DNA from: Muribaculum sp.
Lineage (GTDB): Bacteria; Bacillota; Clostridia; Lachnospirales; Lachnospiraceae
Length of the DNA stretch: 64,000 nt
Direction: 5' to 3'
Assembly: GCA_023663505.1 (NCBI GenBank)
Contig: JAMPHH010000010.1
Coordinates: forward strand, 13,749-77,748
In this document: positions 34,145 to 42,776 of the stretch, one piece after another
Position numbering within the stretch: the first letter of the stretch is position 1
How the letters are laid out: every line of letters starts with the position of its first letter
The notes under the pieces: model-generated
Told to the model about the DNA's origin: nothing
The model's input: the letters and a program-made list of their open reading frames with translations, nothing else
Database searches by the model: none
Made by a program: the position numbers and the translations under genes

Positions 34145-34561
34145 ATGAAAATCTCGACGCGCGGACGTTATTCCTTGAGAATGATGATAGACTTGGCGCA
34201 GCATTATGACGAGGGCTTTATCGCCCTGAAAGACATTTCCGCCAGACAAAATATCTCCAAAAAATACTTAGAGCAGATCATTCCGTTTCTCAACCGAAAC
34301 AACCTGCTCATCACAAACCGCGGTCATATGGGGGGCTATAAGCTCTCAAGGCACCCCTCCAAAATCACGGTAAAGGACATACTGCTCAGCGCGGAGGGCA
34401 GTCTTGCGCCTGTGAGCTGCATGGACAACGACCCCAACGTGTGCGAACGCTGCGCGGATTGCCTTACCCTGCCCGTGTATCAGGGATTATACGAGGTGAT
34501 CACCCAATATTTCAGCGGCATCTCCCTCCAATCCATTCTGGACGGACAGCCCTTGCCTTGA
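34145..34561 (+). CDS. Rrf2-family transcriptional regulator (CymR/IscR-like)
   Basis: 138-residue winged-helix repressor. N-terminus MKISTRGRYSLRMMIDLAQHY and the recognition region ISARQNISKKYLEQIIPFLNR are classic Rrf2. Four cysteines in SCMDNDPNVCERCADC could bind an Fe-S cluster as in IscR; CymR lacks such a set, so the signal may be either cysteine status or cluster status. The start at 34145 has GGAGG 8 bases upstream. It is divergent from the sulfur operon, and palindromes of one kind lie upstream of it, cysK and metY, so it is the natural regulator of the cluster. The target assignment is inference. Confidence 0.9.
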   Translation: MKISTRGRYSLRMMIDLAQHYDEGFIALKDISARQNISKKYLEQIIPFLNRNNLLITNRGHMGGYKLSRHPSKITVKDILLSAEGSLAPVSCMDNDPNVCERCADCLTLPVYQGLYEVITQYFSGISLQSILDGQPLP

Positions 34562-34575
34562 AAACAGCCGCCCCT

Positions 34576-35484
34576 TTACAATACCTTCCTCTCATATTGC
34601 TGCAGCACGTCCAAATATTTTCGTCCAAGCGTGCTGAGCGGCATTCCTTTTCTCTTGATGTAACCGATATTCATCTTGTCCTCCGTGTCGAGCAAAACCG
34701 CGCTGTAACCGTCCCCGTTGAGCTTCTCACAGATAATGCCCGAGCAAAGCGTGTACCCGTTGAGCCCCACCATCAGATTCAGCATGGTCGCCCTGTCATC
34801 TGCCTTGATGATCTGGTTGTACTCATAGGTGCTCAGAACCTCCTCAGCAAAATAAAAGGAATTCTTGTCACCCTGCTCAAAGGAAAGGCACGGATACGGC
34901 TTCAGCTCCTCGAACGCGATCTTGTCCTGCGCGGCAAGCGGGTGTGTCTTGCTCAGATAGACATAGATTCGGCAGGGAAAGAGCGGGATAAACTCCACCT
35001 CGTTCTCGCGGAATATTTTCTGCATCGCCTTCTCATTAAAGGAATTCAGATACAAGATCCCCAGCTCGCTGCGATAGTTCCGCACATTGTCGATGACCTC
35101 GCCCGTCTTCGTCTCATGGACGGCAAACTCATATTCGTCCATACCGAATTCCTTGGCAAGCTCGATAAACGCCTCCACCGCAAAGGAATAATGCTGCATT
35201 GAAACACTGAATTTCTTTTTGGCGTGATCGCTCTCGATAAAACGGTCTGTGATCATTCGGTTCAGCTCCACCATCTGTCTGGCATAAATCAGGAACTCCT
35301 CCCCCTCCGGCGTGGTCACGATACCCCGGTTGGAGCGGATAAAAAGCTCCACATGAATCTCCTCCTCCAAATCCCTGATTGCACTCGACAATGCGGGCTG
35401 CGAGACAAAAAGCTCCGCCGCTGCCTTGTTCATGGAGCTTGTGTCCGCAATCTTAACCACATAAATCAATTGTTGTAATGTCAT
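34576..35484 (-). CDS. LysR-family transcriptional regulator
   Basis: 302 residues. Winged HTH at 1-60 (MTLQQLIYVVKIADTSSMNKAAAELFVSQPALSSAIRDLEEE), then an effector-binding domain of the periplasmic-binding type. The start at 35484 is set by GGAGG 7 bases upstream; the frame is open much further upstream but without a site. It converges with the Rrf2 gene (14-base gap) and lies 38 bases after the M56 gene on the same strand. Effector unknown; proximity to sulfur genes makes a cysteine-pathway signal possible. Confidence 0.9.
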   Translation of the reverse strand: MTLQQLIYVVKIADTSSMNKAAAELFVSQPALSSAIRDLEEEIHVELFIRSNRGIVTTPEGEEFLIYARQMVELNRMITDRFIESDHAKKKFSVSMQHYSFAVEAFIELAKEFGMDEYEFAVHETKTGEVIDNVRNYRSELGILYLNSFNEKAMQKIFRENEVEFIPLFPCRIYVYLSKTHPLAAQDKIAFEELKPYPCLSFEQGDKNSFYFAEEVLSTYEYNQIIKADDRATMLNLMVGLNGYTLCSGIICEKLNGDGYSAVLLDTEDKMNIGYIKRKGMPLSTLGRKYLDVLQQYERKVL

Positions 35485-35522
35485 TCCTATACCTCCTGCA
35501 TATCGCAGTTTTCTGCCTCGAG

Positions 35523-37658
35523 CTAACCGATTTTTGCTATATGATACCCTGTTATCCGCCAGTAACCCTTCTGCCTGTCCATGTGCATCACGATGACATA
35601 CCCCTCCTCTGTACTCTGCACACAAGCCTGATGCGGTCCGGCTCCGTAAAGCCCCATGTATTCAAACTGATAGCCCTCCTCCGACTTATACGCATACAAT
35701 CCATCGCCCAGATTCTGTTCATTATAATAGTCAAACGCTCTCTCCACGACTTGCTCCTGATCATAAATCCAAGCGTCCCAATCCCCCAAAAGTTCATCTA
35801 AATTCTCAACCTCCGGCACGTCTTCAATTATGTCCTCAGGATACGGATAACCTACAAGCCGCTCCAGCACATGGCTTGCAAAGTATTCGTCTTCCGGCCA
35901 AGTCTCAGCTAAATGAGCATTGCATAAGTACTTAAGCCCCTCGGGTGTCCTTTGATAAAGCATCTTCCCACTGCTATCGCTGCCATAAAACTTTAACCAA
36001 TCCTTATTCAAGTCCAAAAAATCCATACCTACCTCAAGAAAAACATTTTCCGGATTTTTGACATGCTGGGAACAAGAATATTCATAGAACACCAGATCTA
36101 TCCCTAATAATTGTTCGACCTCACAATAAAACTCGACAAAATCAACCCTACATTCATCATACCCCGCCTCCGGCCAGTTTTCCTGAGCCCAACTCAACTC
36201 CTCCTGCGCCAATTCCTCCGCCTTACGCCACACCTCCTCCGGCACGTCTGCAGGGTCAACTCCCTCGTTCTCTGCGGACATCTCACCGATAGACGCTTCC
36301 CCTGAAGCCCCTTCTTCCATATCCGATTTTTCTAGTGACTTTTCTTCTAATGATGCTTTTTCCGCAGATGCTTCTTTCGCAGACAATTCTTCCTTGGACG
36401 TCACTTCCGCAGACGCTTCTCTCACAGCCGCCTCTCCTGCGGATATCTCCTCCGAATCCTTCTCGGGATTGCCCGCAAGCAGCTCCTCCGAAGGGTTGGG
36501 GGCGACAGCCTGACCCTCCGATGAGTCCTTCCTTGGCTCTGTCAGAAAGCACACTCCCACTGTCAGGCAGACAGCCACGGCAAGAAGCCCCACCCAAAAT
36601 CCCGGCTTCTTATAATTGAGTATCTCACGAATCCTCCCCTTGACCTCCACCTCTCCAAAGGCGACAGGGCAGGCGGATATCACATTCCCCCTCACGCTTA
36701 ATGCCAACAGGCTCTCCGCATATTCCTTTCTCTCCTTCGCCCCAAGGCTCTGAACCACCCGCTCGTCGCAGGCAAGCTCCATATCGCGGCACAGCAGGAT
36801 AAACGCCACCCAGACAAGCGGCTGAAACCAGTAAACCGCCAGTAGAGCAAAAGCAAAGGGTTTGATTACATGATCCCCATGCCTGATATGAGACCGCTCG
36901 TGCGCCAACACATACGTCAGCTCCGATTCCTGTATGGAAAATGGCAGATAAATCCGCGGCCGCACGATACCCATGATAAACGGCGAGACAACCCGCTCGC
37001 TCTGCCACAGGTTCCCCTCCAAACGAACAGCCGTCCGCAGACTCCGCTTGAGCCCGAGATAACTGACGCCCCCGTAAAGCGCCATTATCACCATACCCGA
37101 TATCCACACCCACGGCAACACTTGCGCCAATCTGATTGCCGACACATCATCTGGCGATAATCCCGAGTCCGCCGATTGACCTTCCAATCCTGCGAGGTTC
37201 CACGAATCCGTCAACCGTCCCTCCCATCCCACGAGGTTCCCCGAATCCGACAACCGTTCGTCCAATCCTGTCGGACTCCACGAAGCTCCCGATTGACCTT
37301 CCTGTCCGACGGGGCTTCCCAAAGCTCCCGTGGGCACAGCTTTCCCTTCCGACTCCGCATATCTCCCTTCCTGCTCGGCGGGGTTCGTCTCCTCCAAATC
37401 CTCCAAATCGCCTTTACCCACAAAATCCGACCGCTCCCCTATGAGATCCCGACCCATGATATTCTCCACATCAGGCATCAAACTAAAGGAACTCTCCAAG
37501 GGCAAAGGACAAATCAACCGAACCGCCACAAATAGCCATAAGACAAAGCGAATCCCCTTGGGCGCTCTCTTAAGCAGCGGACGCAAAAGGATAATCCCCA
37601 TAATCAACACGCCAACGCTAAGGCTTCTGTTTACTACTTCCCCAAAAATAGTCTCCAT
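35523..37658 (-). CDS. BlaR1-like M56 membrane metallopeptidase with long C-terminal sensor
   Basis: 711 residues. Membrane helices around 15-55, a peptidase block with AHERSHIRHGDH (zinc HExxH, about residue 255) and DMELACDERVVQSLG, helix around 355-375, then an exterior part. The exterior begins with a low-complexity Glu/Ala/Ser stretch (about 385-455) and ends with a 250-residue acidic, aromatic domain I do not recognise, not a penicillin-binding domain. Between helices 2 and 3, residues about 105-165 hold degenerate 20-residue repeats (GLDERLSDSGN, GWEGRLTDSWN, GLEGQSADSG). It follows blaI by 11 bases; it presumably cuts the BlaI-type repressor on a cell-surface signal. Confidence 0.88.
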   Translation of the reverse strand: METIFGEVVNRSLSVGVLIMGIILLRPLLKRAPKGIRFVLWLFVAVRLICPLPLESSFSLMPDVENIMGRDLIGERSDFVGKGDLEDLEETNPAEQEGRYAESEGKAVPTGALGSPVGQEGQSGASWSPTGLDERLSDSGNLVGWEGRLTDSWNLAGLEGQSADSGLSPDDVSAIRLAQVLPWVWISGMVIMALYGGVSYLGLKRSLRTAVRLEGNLWQSERVVSPFIMGIVRPRIYLPFSIQESELTYVLAHERSHIRHGDHVIKPFAFALLAVYWFQPLVWVAFILLCRDMELACDERVVQSLGAKERKEYAESLLALSVRGNVISACPVAFGEVEVKGRIREILNYKKPGFWVGLLAVAVCLTVGVCFLTEPRKDSSEGQAVAPNPSEELLAGNPEKDSEEISAGEAAVREASAEVTSKEELSAKEASAEKASLEEKSLEKSDMEEGASGEASIGEMSAENEGVDPADVPEEVWRKAEELAQEELSWAQENWPEAGYDECRVDFVEFYCEVEQLLGIDLVFYEYSCSQHVKNPENVFLEVGMDFLDLNKDWLKFYGSDSSGKMLYQRTPEGLKYLCNAHLAETWPEDEYFASHVLERLVGYPYPEDIIEDVPEVENLDELLGDWDAWIYDQEQVVERAFDYYNEQNLGDGLYAYKSEEGYQFEYMGLYGAGPHQACVQSTEEGYVIVMHMDRQKGYWRITGYHIAKIG

Positions 37659-37669
37659 ACCCCGCCCTC

Positions 37670-38032
37670 CTATTCTTTCCCATAGGAATCCAGCATGCTC
37701 TGAATCTCAGTGATATCCTTCTCTGACAGCTTTCTCTGCTTGGTAAATGCAGCCAAAAATGCCGGAAGCGACCCCTCAAAGGTCTTTTCCACCATCTCCT
37801 CCATCTCGGCAGCCTGTGCCTGTTCCTTGCTCACCAGAGCTGTTATGACAGAGTTGTCATTTTTAACGACCCCACGCTCCGCCAACCGCTTGATCACCGT
37901 GTAGGTTGTGGTTTTCTTCCACCCAAGCCGCTCACTGCACAGCTTTGCAAGCTCCGTTGTACGAATGGGTTCATTTCCCCATAGAATCAGACAAAAACGA
38001 TATTCACTCTCAAAAATCTTCGGTATCTCCAT
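37670..38032 (-). CDS. BlaI/MecI/CopY-family repressor
   Basis: 120-residue winged-helix repressor that is normally inactivated by proteolysis by its M56 partner, encoded next. Landmarks: ILWGNEPIRTTELAKLCSERLGWKKTTTYTVIKRLAERGVV, then the cleavage region around NDNSVITALVSKEQ. The start at 38032 has AAGGGC 7 bases upstream; the ATG at 38047 lies inside the operator and lacks a site. Two palindromes at its promoter make autoregulation very likely. Confidence 0.92.
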   Translation of the reverse strand: MEIPKIFESEYRFCLILWGNEPIRTTELAKLCSERLGWKKTTTYTVIKRLAERGVVKNDNSVITALVSKEQAQAAEMEEMVEKTFEGSLPAFLAAFTKQRKLSEKDITEIQSMLDSYGKE

Positions 38033-38046
38033 CTCAACGCCCTTCA

Positions 38047-38098
38047 TTCTAATACATTAGAACGACTATATTCTAACCCATTAGAATGGTGCTGTCAA
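38047..38098 (-). promoter_or_regulatory. blaI promoter with two BlaI-type operators
   Basis: Minus strand TTGACA, 17 bases, TAGAAT (38093-38098 and 38070-38075). Operator 1 at 38047-38062 is TTCTAAT-N2-ATTAGAA. Operator 2 at 38070-38087 is ATTCTAA-N4-TTAGAAT and covers the -10 and spacer. Centre spacing is 24 bases. Confidence 0.8.
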
Positions 38099-38103
38099 GT
38101 ATT

Positions 38104-38205
38104 TCCCCGTGAATATGTACTTATTGTACCATGATTGCTTCACAATCATTGTATTGATGGCCATTCGGCCGTTTCCTACCCTGAATATGAATATATTATA
38201 CCATA
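38104..38205. repeat. Single diverged unit of the 72-bp repeat family
   Basis: Shares ATGGCCATTCGGCCGTTTCC, the TGAATATG blocks and TA(T)TTATACCAT-like ends with the array at 33780-33951. The central hairpin is kept with different bases: ATGATTG-N5-CAATCAT instead of CCATGATT-N7-AATCATGG. It overlaps the miaB stop region. Confidence 0.7.
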
Positions 38206-39722
38206 TGCCCCATATAATAAAATCCATGGCATTCGTCCAGTGACACGTCCACAAGCTGTCCAATCAGCTCCGCCCCGCCGGGGAAATGTACCAAAGTGTT
38301 GTTGGACATCCTGCCCGTCACAAGGCTTGCATCATTCTCATTGACCTCCTCCACCAGTACCTCACACACACGTCCCTGATAGCGGGCTACCTGCTCCCTT
38401 GCAGTCTCCTGCACCGTCCTGAGCACCCTGTCAAACTCCGCCTTCACCACGTCCTCCGGCACCTGCTCCATAGCCGCCGCAGGCGTCCCCGTGCGCTTGG
38501 AATAAATAAATGTAAAGGCATTGTCATACTTCACCCGCCTGATGACGTCGATGGTCTCCTCCACGTCCTCCGGCGTCTCCCCGGGGAAGCCCACAATGAT
38601 ATCCGTGGTAATCGCCATATCGGGAATCTCGCGACGAATCTTCTCCGCCAGTGCCAGATACTGCTCCTTTGTATACCTGCGGTTCATCGCCTGCAAAATC
38701 CTCGTGGAGCCCGCCTGCAGCGGCAGATGCAAATGCCGGCAGATTTTCTTTGACTCCTTCATCACCTGAATCAGCTCGTCCGACAAATCCTTGGGGTGAG
38801 AGGTCATAAAGCGAATGCGTTTTAACCCCTCTATCTGCTCCACCTCCCGCAAAAGCTGCGCGAAGGTAATCGGCTCCTCCAGATTCCTGCCGTAGGAATT
38901 CACGTTTTGCCCGAGCAGCATGACCTCCACCACGCCGTCGGCAACCAGCCTCTCGATCTCGCGCAGGATTTCCCTCGGCTCTCTGCTGCGCTCCCGCCCA
39001 CGCACATAAGGCACGATGCAATAGCTGCAGAAATTATTGCAGCCAAACATGATATTGATGCCTGATTTAAAGGGATATTTGCGCTCCACGGGCAAATCCT
39101 CCACAATGCGCTCCGTTCCCTCCCAGATGTCAACAATCATGCCGCCCCGTCCGGCTTCCCCCGCTTGCCCGCCCGCAGACGGGTCGTCTCCCCCGCCACA
39201 GCCCGTCTGTGCCAGACATGTGGCGAGTAGCTCCGCAAATTTATAGAGATTGTGCGTGCCAAAAATCAAATCCACAAAGCGATAGCTTGTCTGAATCTTC
39301 TCTATGACTGACGGCTCCTGCATCATGCACCCGCAAAGCGCAATCTTCATATTCGGATTGCGGCGCTTATATCCCTTCAATTCCCCAAGTCGCCCGTAAA
39401 CCCTCTGATTGGCATTATCCCTGACCGTACAGGTGTTGAAAAGCACAAAATCCGCCCTCTCGTCCTCCGTGATCTCATATCCCACTTTGCGCAGAATCCC
39501 CGTCAGCTTCTCGGAGTCTCTCGCATTCATCTGACAGCCGAAGGTAGTGATAGCACTGGTCAGCAGTCTCCCTAATCTTGCCGATTCCGCCTTGACATAT
39601 TCTTTACACTTTGCCATAAAATAGTATTGTCTGGCGGGTTCCTCTGTTGGCGGCTGTGAGCGTAAGTCTATTTTATCTAAATCAATTTCAAATTCAATTT
39701 TATCATACAGATACAATTCCAT
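38196..39722 (-). CDS. miaB: tRNA-2-methylthio-N6-dimethylallyladenosine synthase
   Basis: Radical-SAM methylthiotransferase that modifies i6A37 made by MiaA. 508 residues: a clostridial N-terminal extension of about 60, the UPF0004 domain with cluster cysteines in FGCQMN, NTCTV and CGCM, the radical-SAM motif CNNFCSYC (about residue 228), and the C-terminal TRAM. A glycine-rich insertion (GCGGGDDPSAGGQAGEAGRGG, about 172-192) lies between the two domains. ATG 1 base after the brnA stop, with GGAG inside the end of brnA, so it is read from the brnTA transcript. Confidence 0.95.
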   Translation of the reverse strand: MELYLYDKIEFEIDLDKIDLRSQPPTEEPARQYYFMAKCKEYVKAESARLGRLLTSAITTFGCQMNARDSEKLTGILRKVGYEITEDERADFVLFNTCTVRDNANQRVYGRLGELKGYKRRNPNMKIALCGCMMQEPSVIEKIQTSYRFVDLIFGTHNLYKFAELLATCLAQTGCGGGDDPSAGGQAGEAGRGGMIVDIWEGTERIVEDLPVERKYPFKSGINIMFGCNNFCSYCIVPYVRGRERSREPREILREIERLVADGVVEVMLLGQNVNSYGRNLEEPITFAQLLREVEQIEGLKRIRFMTSHPKDLSDELIQVMKESKKICRHLHLPLQAGSTRILQAMNRRYTKEQYLALAEKIRREIPDMAITTDIIVGFPGETPEDVEETIDVIRRVKYDNAFTFIYSKRTGTPAAAMEQVPEDVVKAEFDRVLRTVQETAREQVARYQGRVCEVLVEEVNENDASLVTGRMSNNTLVHFPGGAELIGQLVDVSLDECHGFYYMGHMV

Positions 39723-39723
39723 A

Positions 39724-39939
39724 TTATCTCCATTCCATCTGCAGCTTTCTCTTCGATGTCACACAATCCGACAGGTACAAATTAATCAATGTCTGATAAG
39801 GTATTCCAAGACTCTCTGACTGGCTTTTGAAATAGTCTATAATTTCTCCATCAATATTGATAGTAATCTGTTTTTTTACCCTATTAGAGTATGGATTTTT
39901 TCTTGGATTCAGGTTCTCAATATCATATTCCTCTCTCAT
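39724..39939 (-). CDS. brnA: BrnA-type antitoxin
   Basis: 71-residue ribbon-helix-helix protein: KKQITINIDGEIIDYFKSQS and LGIPYQTLINLYLSDCV match BrnA antitoxins, which bind the BrnT RNase and repress the operon. The start at 39939 is 5 bases after the brnT stop; an upstream TTG at 39951 is the alternative. Toxin-first gene order is normal for BrnTA. It ends 1 base before miaB. Confidence 0.85.
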   Translation of the reverse strand: MREEYDIENLNPRKNPYSNRVKKQITINIDGEIIDYFKSQSESLGIPYQTLINLYLSDCVTSKRKLQMEWR

Positions 39940-39944
39940 CGTCT

Positions 39945-40235
39945 TTACCAACCTTTCTGATAGATTTTTTTCTCCTTTTTTGTTGCTTTCCTTGCAGAAA
40001 TGATCCTGATCGTATTATCCGCATCTCTGTAGCAATGACTCACAATACATACCCCTTTTATTCCAGCCATTCCCATAATGAGGAATCTTTCCTCCTCATA
40101 AGAATGGTCTGGGTCATCAAACAAAATTGCATGTTCATCCCCAAACACTTCCTTTGCTTCTTCAAAGGATATGTTGTGTTTTTTCTTATTCTGTTCATTC
40201 TTTTTTTCATCCCATGTAAAATGTACTTCATCCAT
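39945..40235 (-). CDS. brnT: BrnT-type toxin ribonuclease
   Basis: 96 residues. FTWDEKKNEQNKKKHNISFEEAKEVFGD and the end RIISARKATKKEKKIY are the BrnT signature of this RelE-fold mRNase. Catalytic candidates include the Lys/His of the KKHNISF block and the terminal arginine/lysine of the ISARKAT block. The -10 element ends 6 bases before the ATG and there is no Shine-Dalgarno site, so the mRNA is probably leaderless. Confidence 0.85.
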   Translation of the reverse strand: MDEVHFTWDEKKNEQNKKKHNISFEEAKEVFGDEHAILFDDPDHSYEEERFLIMGMAGIKGVCIVSHCYRDADNTIRIISARKATKKEKKIYQKGW

Positions 40236-40241
40236 AATTAT

Positions 40242-40270
40242 ATTATACCTACTTTTTAATTATTAGTCAA
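40242..40270 (-). promoter_or_regulatory. brnTA promoter giving a leaderless mRNA
   Basis: Minus strand TTGACT, 17 bases, TATAAT. The -35 overlaps the stop of the ATPase gene. The expected transcript start coincides with the brnT ATG at 40235. Confidence 0.7.
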
Positions 40271-41565
40271 ATCAGCAAGCTATTACTATCCAGCAAAAAT
40301 TCTTTCACTCCCATCATCAAATACCCCCTTTCGTCATAGCGGGGCTTCATGCTCTTTTCCACAATGATTATTTTTTTGAAGGAATCCATTGTCCGCTCAA
40401 ATGACAATGTTTCCTGCTCATACTTCTCTTGGTTGGGAATCGCATATGCAGACTGGATATAATATTTTTTGCTCCCGAGCGAGGCTATAAAATCAATTTC
40501 CCTCTGTACACGTATTTCTTTGCCGCCATTCTTCTCCCGCGATTCCACGGTTCCGACATCTACCTGATAACCTCTGTAACGAAGCTCATTATAAATAATA
40601 TTTTCCATGATATGCGTACCCTCGATCTGTCGGAAAGACAGACGGGCATTGCGCAAACCCACATCTTCAAAGTAAATCTTATAAGGAGTGCCGATATATT
40701 TCCTTCCTTTGACATTGTACCGCTTCACACGGCTGAGCATAAAAGCCTCCTCCGCATATCCGATATATCTCTCCACCGTTGCGTCACAGGTAGTCGTCCC
40801 ATGAATCGAATTCATTGTGCCCGCGATTTTTCTGGGATTGGTAAGTGTGGAAATACCCGAGGCAATCACATCAATCACCTCCCCAAGCGCTGTCTCGTCC
40901 TGCACGGAATACCTGTTGACGATATCTCTCAGATACAGATTCTGCATTTGCGAAATAAGATAGTTTGCCTTTTGCTCCTCAGTTGCCATCAGCGCCACCG
41001 CGGGAAGTCCGCCATAAACAGAATAATCATCATACGCCTCACTCTTGTCCCCCTGCTTGAAGGCATAATATTCAGAGAAGGATAACGGAAATACATGTAC
41101 CTCGTCTCCCCTTCCCGCGAACTCAGTCAAAATATCCTTGGATAGAAATTTGGAATTACTTCCCGTCACATAGACATTTAAATTGCTCTTTCGCAGAAAC
41201 CCGTTCAAAACAGACTCAAAAGCTCCCAGCTTCTGAACCTCATCAAGCAACAGATAATAGGTCCCCTCCCCGCATATTTGGGGCATCAGCCAGTTGATAA
41301 ATTTGGAGGGCTCAACCTTGCGGTCTTCCCTTGCATTGTCAAGAACAATCGGATCCTCCCCAAGCTTCAGCAAATCCTCAGCCGAATCAAATGCGAATCT
41401 AATGATATGATCAGGCGCAACATTTTCAGCAATTAAATGATTGTAAAACAGTGTATTCAACAAATAAGATTTTCCGCTTCTTCGGATTCCCGTAATAATC
41501 TTAATAAAGCCGTTGTGCTTTCTCACAATAAGTCGGTTAAGATATACATCTCTTTTAATCTCCAT
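40267..41565 (-). CDS. AAA_14/DUF4143 ATPase
   Basis: 432 residues. Walker A GIRRSGKSYLL (about 24-34), Walker B YYLLLDEVQKL (about 107), VTGSNSKFLSKD sensor region, then the C-terminal DUF4143 nuclease-like domain with RQIEGTHIMENIIYNELRYRGYQV and EIDFIASLGSKKYYIQSAY. This family of archaeal-type ATPases is widespread in gut Clostridia; its biological role is not settled. Start at 41565 with GAGG upstream; more upstream frame is open but lies across the promoter. Single-gene unit. Confidence 0.88.
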   Translation of the reverse strand: MEIKRDVYLNRLIVRKHNGFIKIITGIRRSGKSYLLNTLFYNHLIAENVAPDHIIRFAFDSAEDLLKLGEDPIVLDNAREDRKVEPSKFINWLMPQICGEGTYYLLLDEVQKLGAFESVLNGFLRKSNLNVYVTGSNSKFLSKDILTEFAGRGDEVHVFPLSFSEYYAFKQGDKSEAYDDYSVYGGLPAVALMATEEQKANYLISQMQNLYLRDIVNRYSVQDETALGEVIDVIASGISTLTNPRKIAGTMNSIHGTTTCDATVERYIGYAEEAFMLSRVKRYNVKGRKYIGTPYKIYFEDVGLRNARLSFRQIEGTHIMENIIYNELRYRGYQVDVGTVESREKNGGKEIRVQREIDFIASLGSKKYYIQSAYAIPNQEKYEQETLSFERTMDSFKKIIIVEKSMKPRYDERGYLMMGVKEFLLDSNSLLI

Positions 41566-41614
41566 AATGACCTCATCTAATATTTTTGCCGCTATCGCCG
41601 TTTTTACAATATCT

Positions 41615-41643
41615 ATTATACCCGACATATGAGAATCATGCAA
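41615..41643 (-). promoter_or_regulatory. Promoter of the AAA_14 ATPase gene
   Basis: Minus strand TTGCAT, 17 bases, TATAAT, about 50 bases before the ATG at 41565. Confidence 0.6.
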
Positions 41644-41705
41644 CATTTTCATCTAATTTTTTTGCCGAAACCGCACCTTTTATGACTCCCCCGATTATCA
41701 TGCCT

Positions 41706-42776
41706 TCATACCAATTTCTCAAGAAGAACATACTCGTACTCAAAATCCCTAAACTGTTCCATGTAATCCTTGTTAGAGTTGCCCTCGCGAATCAACGCCC
41801 CGACGGACGGAACATGCTGTGCCTTCAGCTCCTCTCGAATGACCTCGGCAAACGCCTTACCCAGACCGCGGTGATTCTGGTCAACGCCCATATAGAGCAT
41901 CACATAGGAACGCGGCTTACGTTTTTCCAAGAGAATTCGGAGTAGCTTCAGCGGGTTAAGTCTGCCGTAAACGCGGTTTCCGAAATTCGGCACGGAAATG
42001 AAAAAGCCCACGGGCGCACCCTCAAAATACGCCATTTTCACCATACTGTAATTTAGAATATACCGCAGGTAATCGTAGAGTCGGCAGAACTCCCCCTCTG
42101 TGATACGCTTATACACGGGAAAATCACTATACAGCTCTATCAGCAGAGAATATACCTCGCGCAGCGTATTGTCAAACGTGGTGTGATCGGGAGATTGAAT
42201 CGTGTAACCTCCGCTCAGCTTTTCCGCGAGCCGCGCGGCGTATTTTTCACAGCCATCGTCATTCTCCACGATTTTGTAGTGGTTTGAAGAGTAACGCTTC
42301 ATCACCTCAAATCCGTTCTCATACCACAGATCGGCGTAATATTCCTTATTGTAGGGCTCACCCGTATAAGGCGAGCCGAAGCGGTTGATTTTCAGCCTGT
42401 ATTTTATCCAAAATGAACAATCAACAGGTCCCGTCAGCCTTGTGCAATCGTTTTGCGCCGCTATTTCGCCTGCTGTTTTAAACAGAAGCTCTACGGCTTC
42501 GCTGTCGTTTTCACTCTCGAACAAACCAACATACGCGGTGCTGTCATTCGGATAGAGCGTGACCACGACACGGCTCACGGCACGGTTTTCACGATAGATT
42601 AGGATAGGCGTTACGGTGAAATATCGGCTCAGGGCATATGTGCCGTTTAAGAGCGCAAGCTCGTCCGCGGGACTCTGCGTGAGCTCGCCTGCCGAATAAA
42701 TTCTCCTTGGAAGCGCGATGAAATCCCGCGTTCTTTGCTTGTCGCCGCTGTCAAAAACAACTGCCGTCAGACTCAT
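41706..42776 (-). CDS. GNAT-like acyltransferase, last gene of lipid operon
   Basis: 356 residues, N-acyltransferase fold in two halves: an N-terminal part (IALPRRIYS, NAL-like GTYALSRYFTV, RLTGPVDCSFWIKYRLKI) and a C-terminal GNAT with MVKMAYFEGAPVGFFISVPN, VMLYMGVDQNHRGLGKAFAEVI and a YEYVLLEKLV end. The QNHRGLG stretch is the acetyl/acyl-CoA pyrophosphate loop. The ATG overlaps the stop of the ligase gene by 4 bases, so it is the last coupled gene of the operon. It could transfer an acyl or aminoacyl group to a lipid head; acceptor unknown. Confidence 0.82.
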   Translation of the reverse strand: MSLTAVVFDSGDKQRTRDFIALPRRIYSAGELTQSPADELALLNGTYALSRYFTVTPILIYRENRAVSRVVVTLYPNDSTAYVGLFESENDSEAVELLFKTAGEIAAQNDCTRLTGPVDCSFWIKYRLKINRFGSPYTGEPYNKEYYADLWYENGFEVMKRYSSNHYKIVENDDGCEKYAARLAEKLSGGYTIQSPDHTTFDNTLREVYSLLIELYSDFPVYKRITEGEFCRLYDYLRYILNYSMVKMAYFEGAPVGFFISVPNFGNRVYGRLNPLKLLRILLEKRKPRSYVMLYMGVDQNHRGLGKAFAEVIREELKAQHVPSVGALIREGNSNKDYMEQFRDFEYEYVLLEKLV

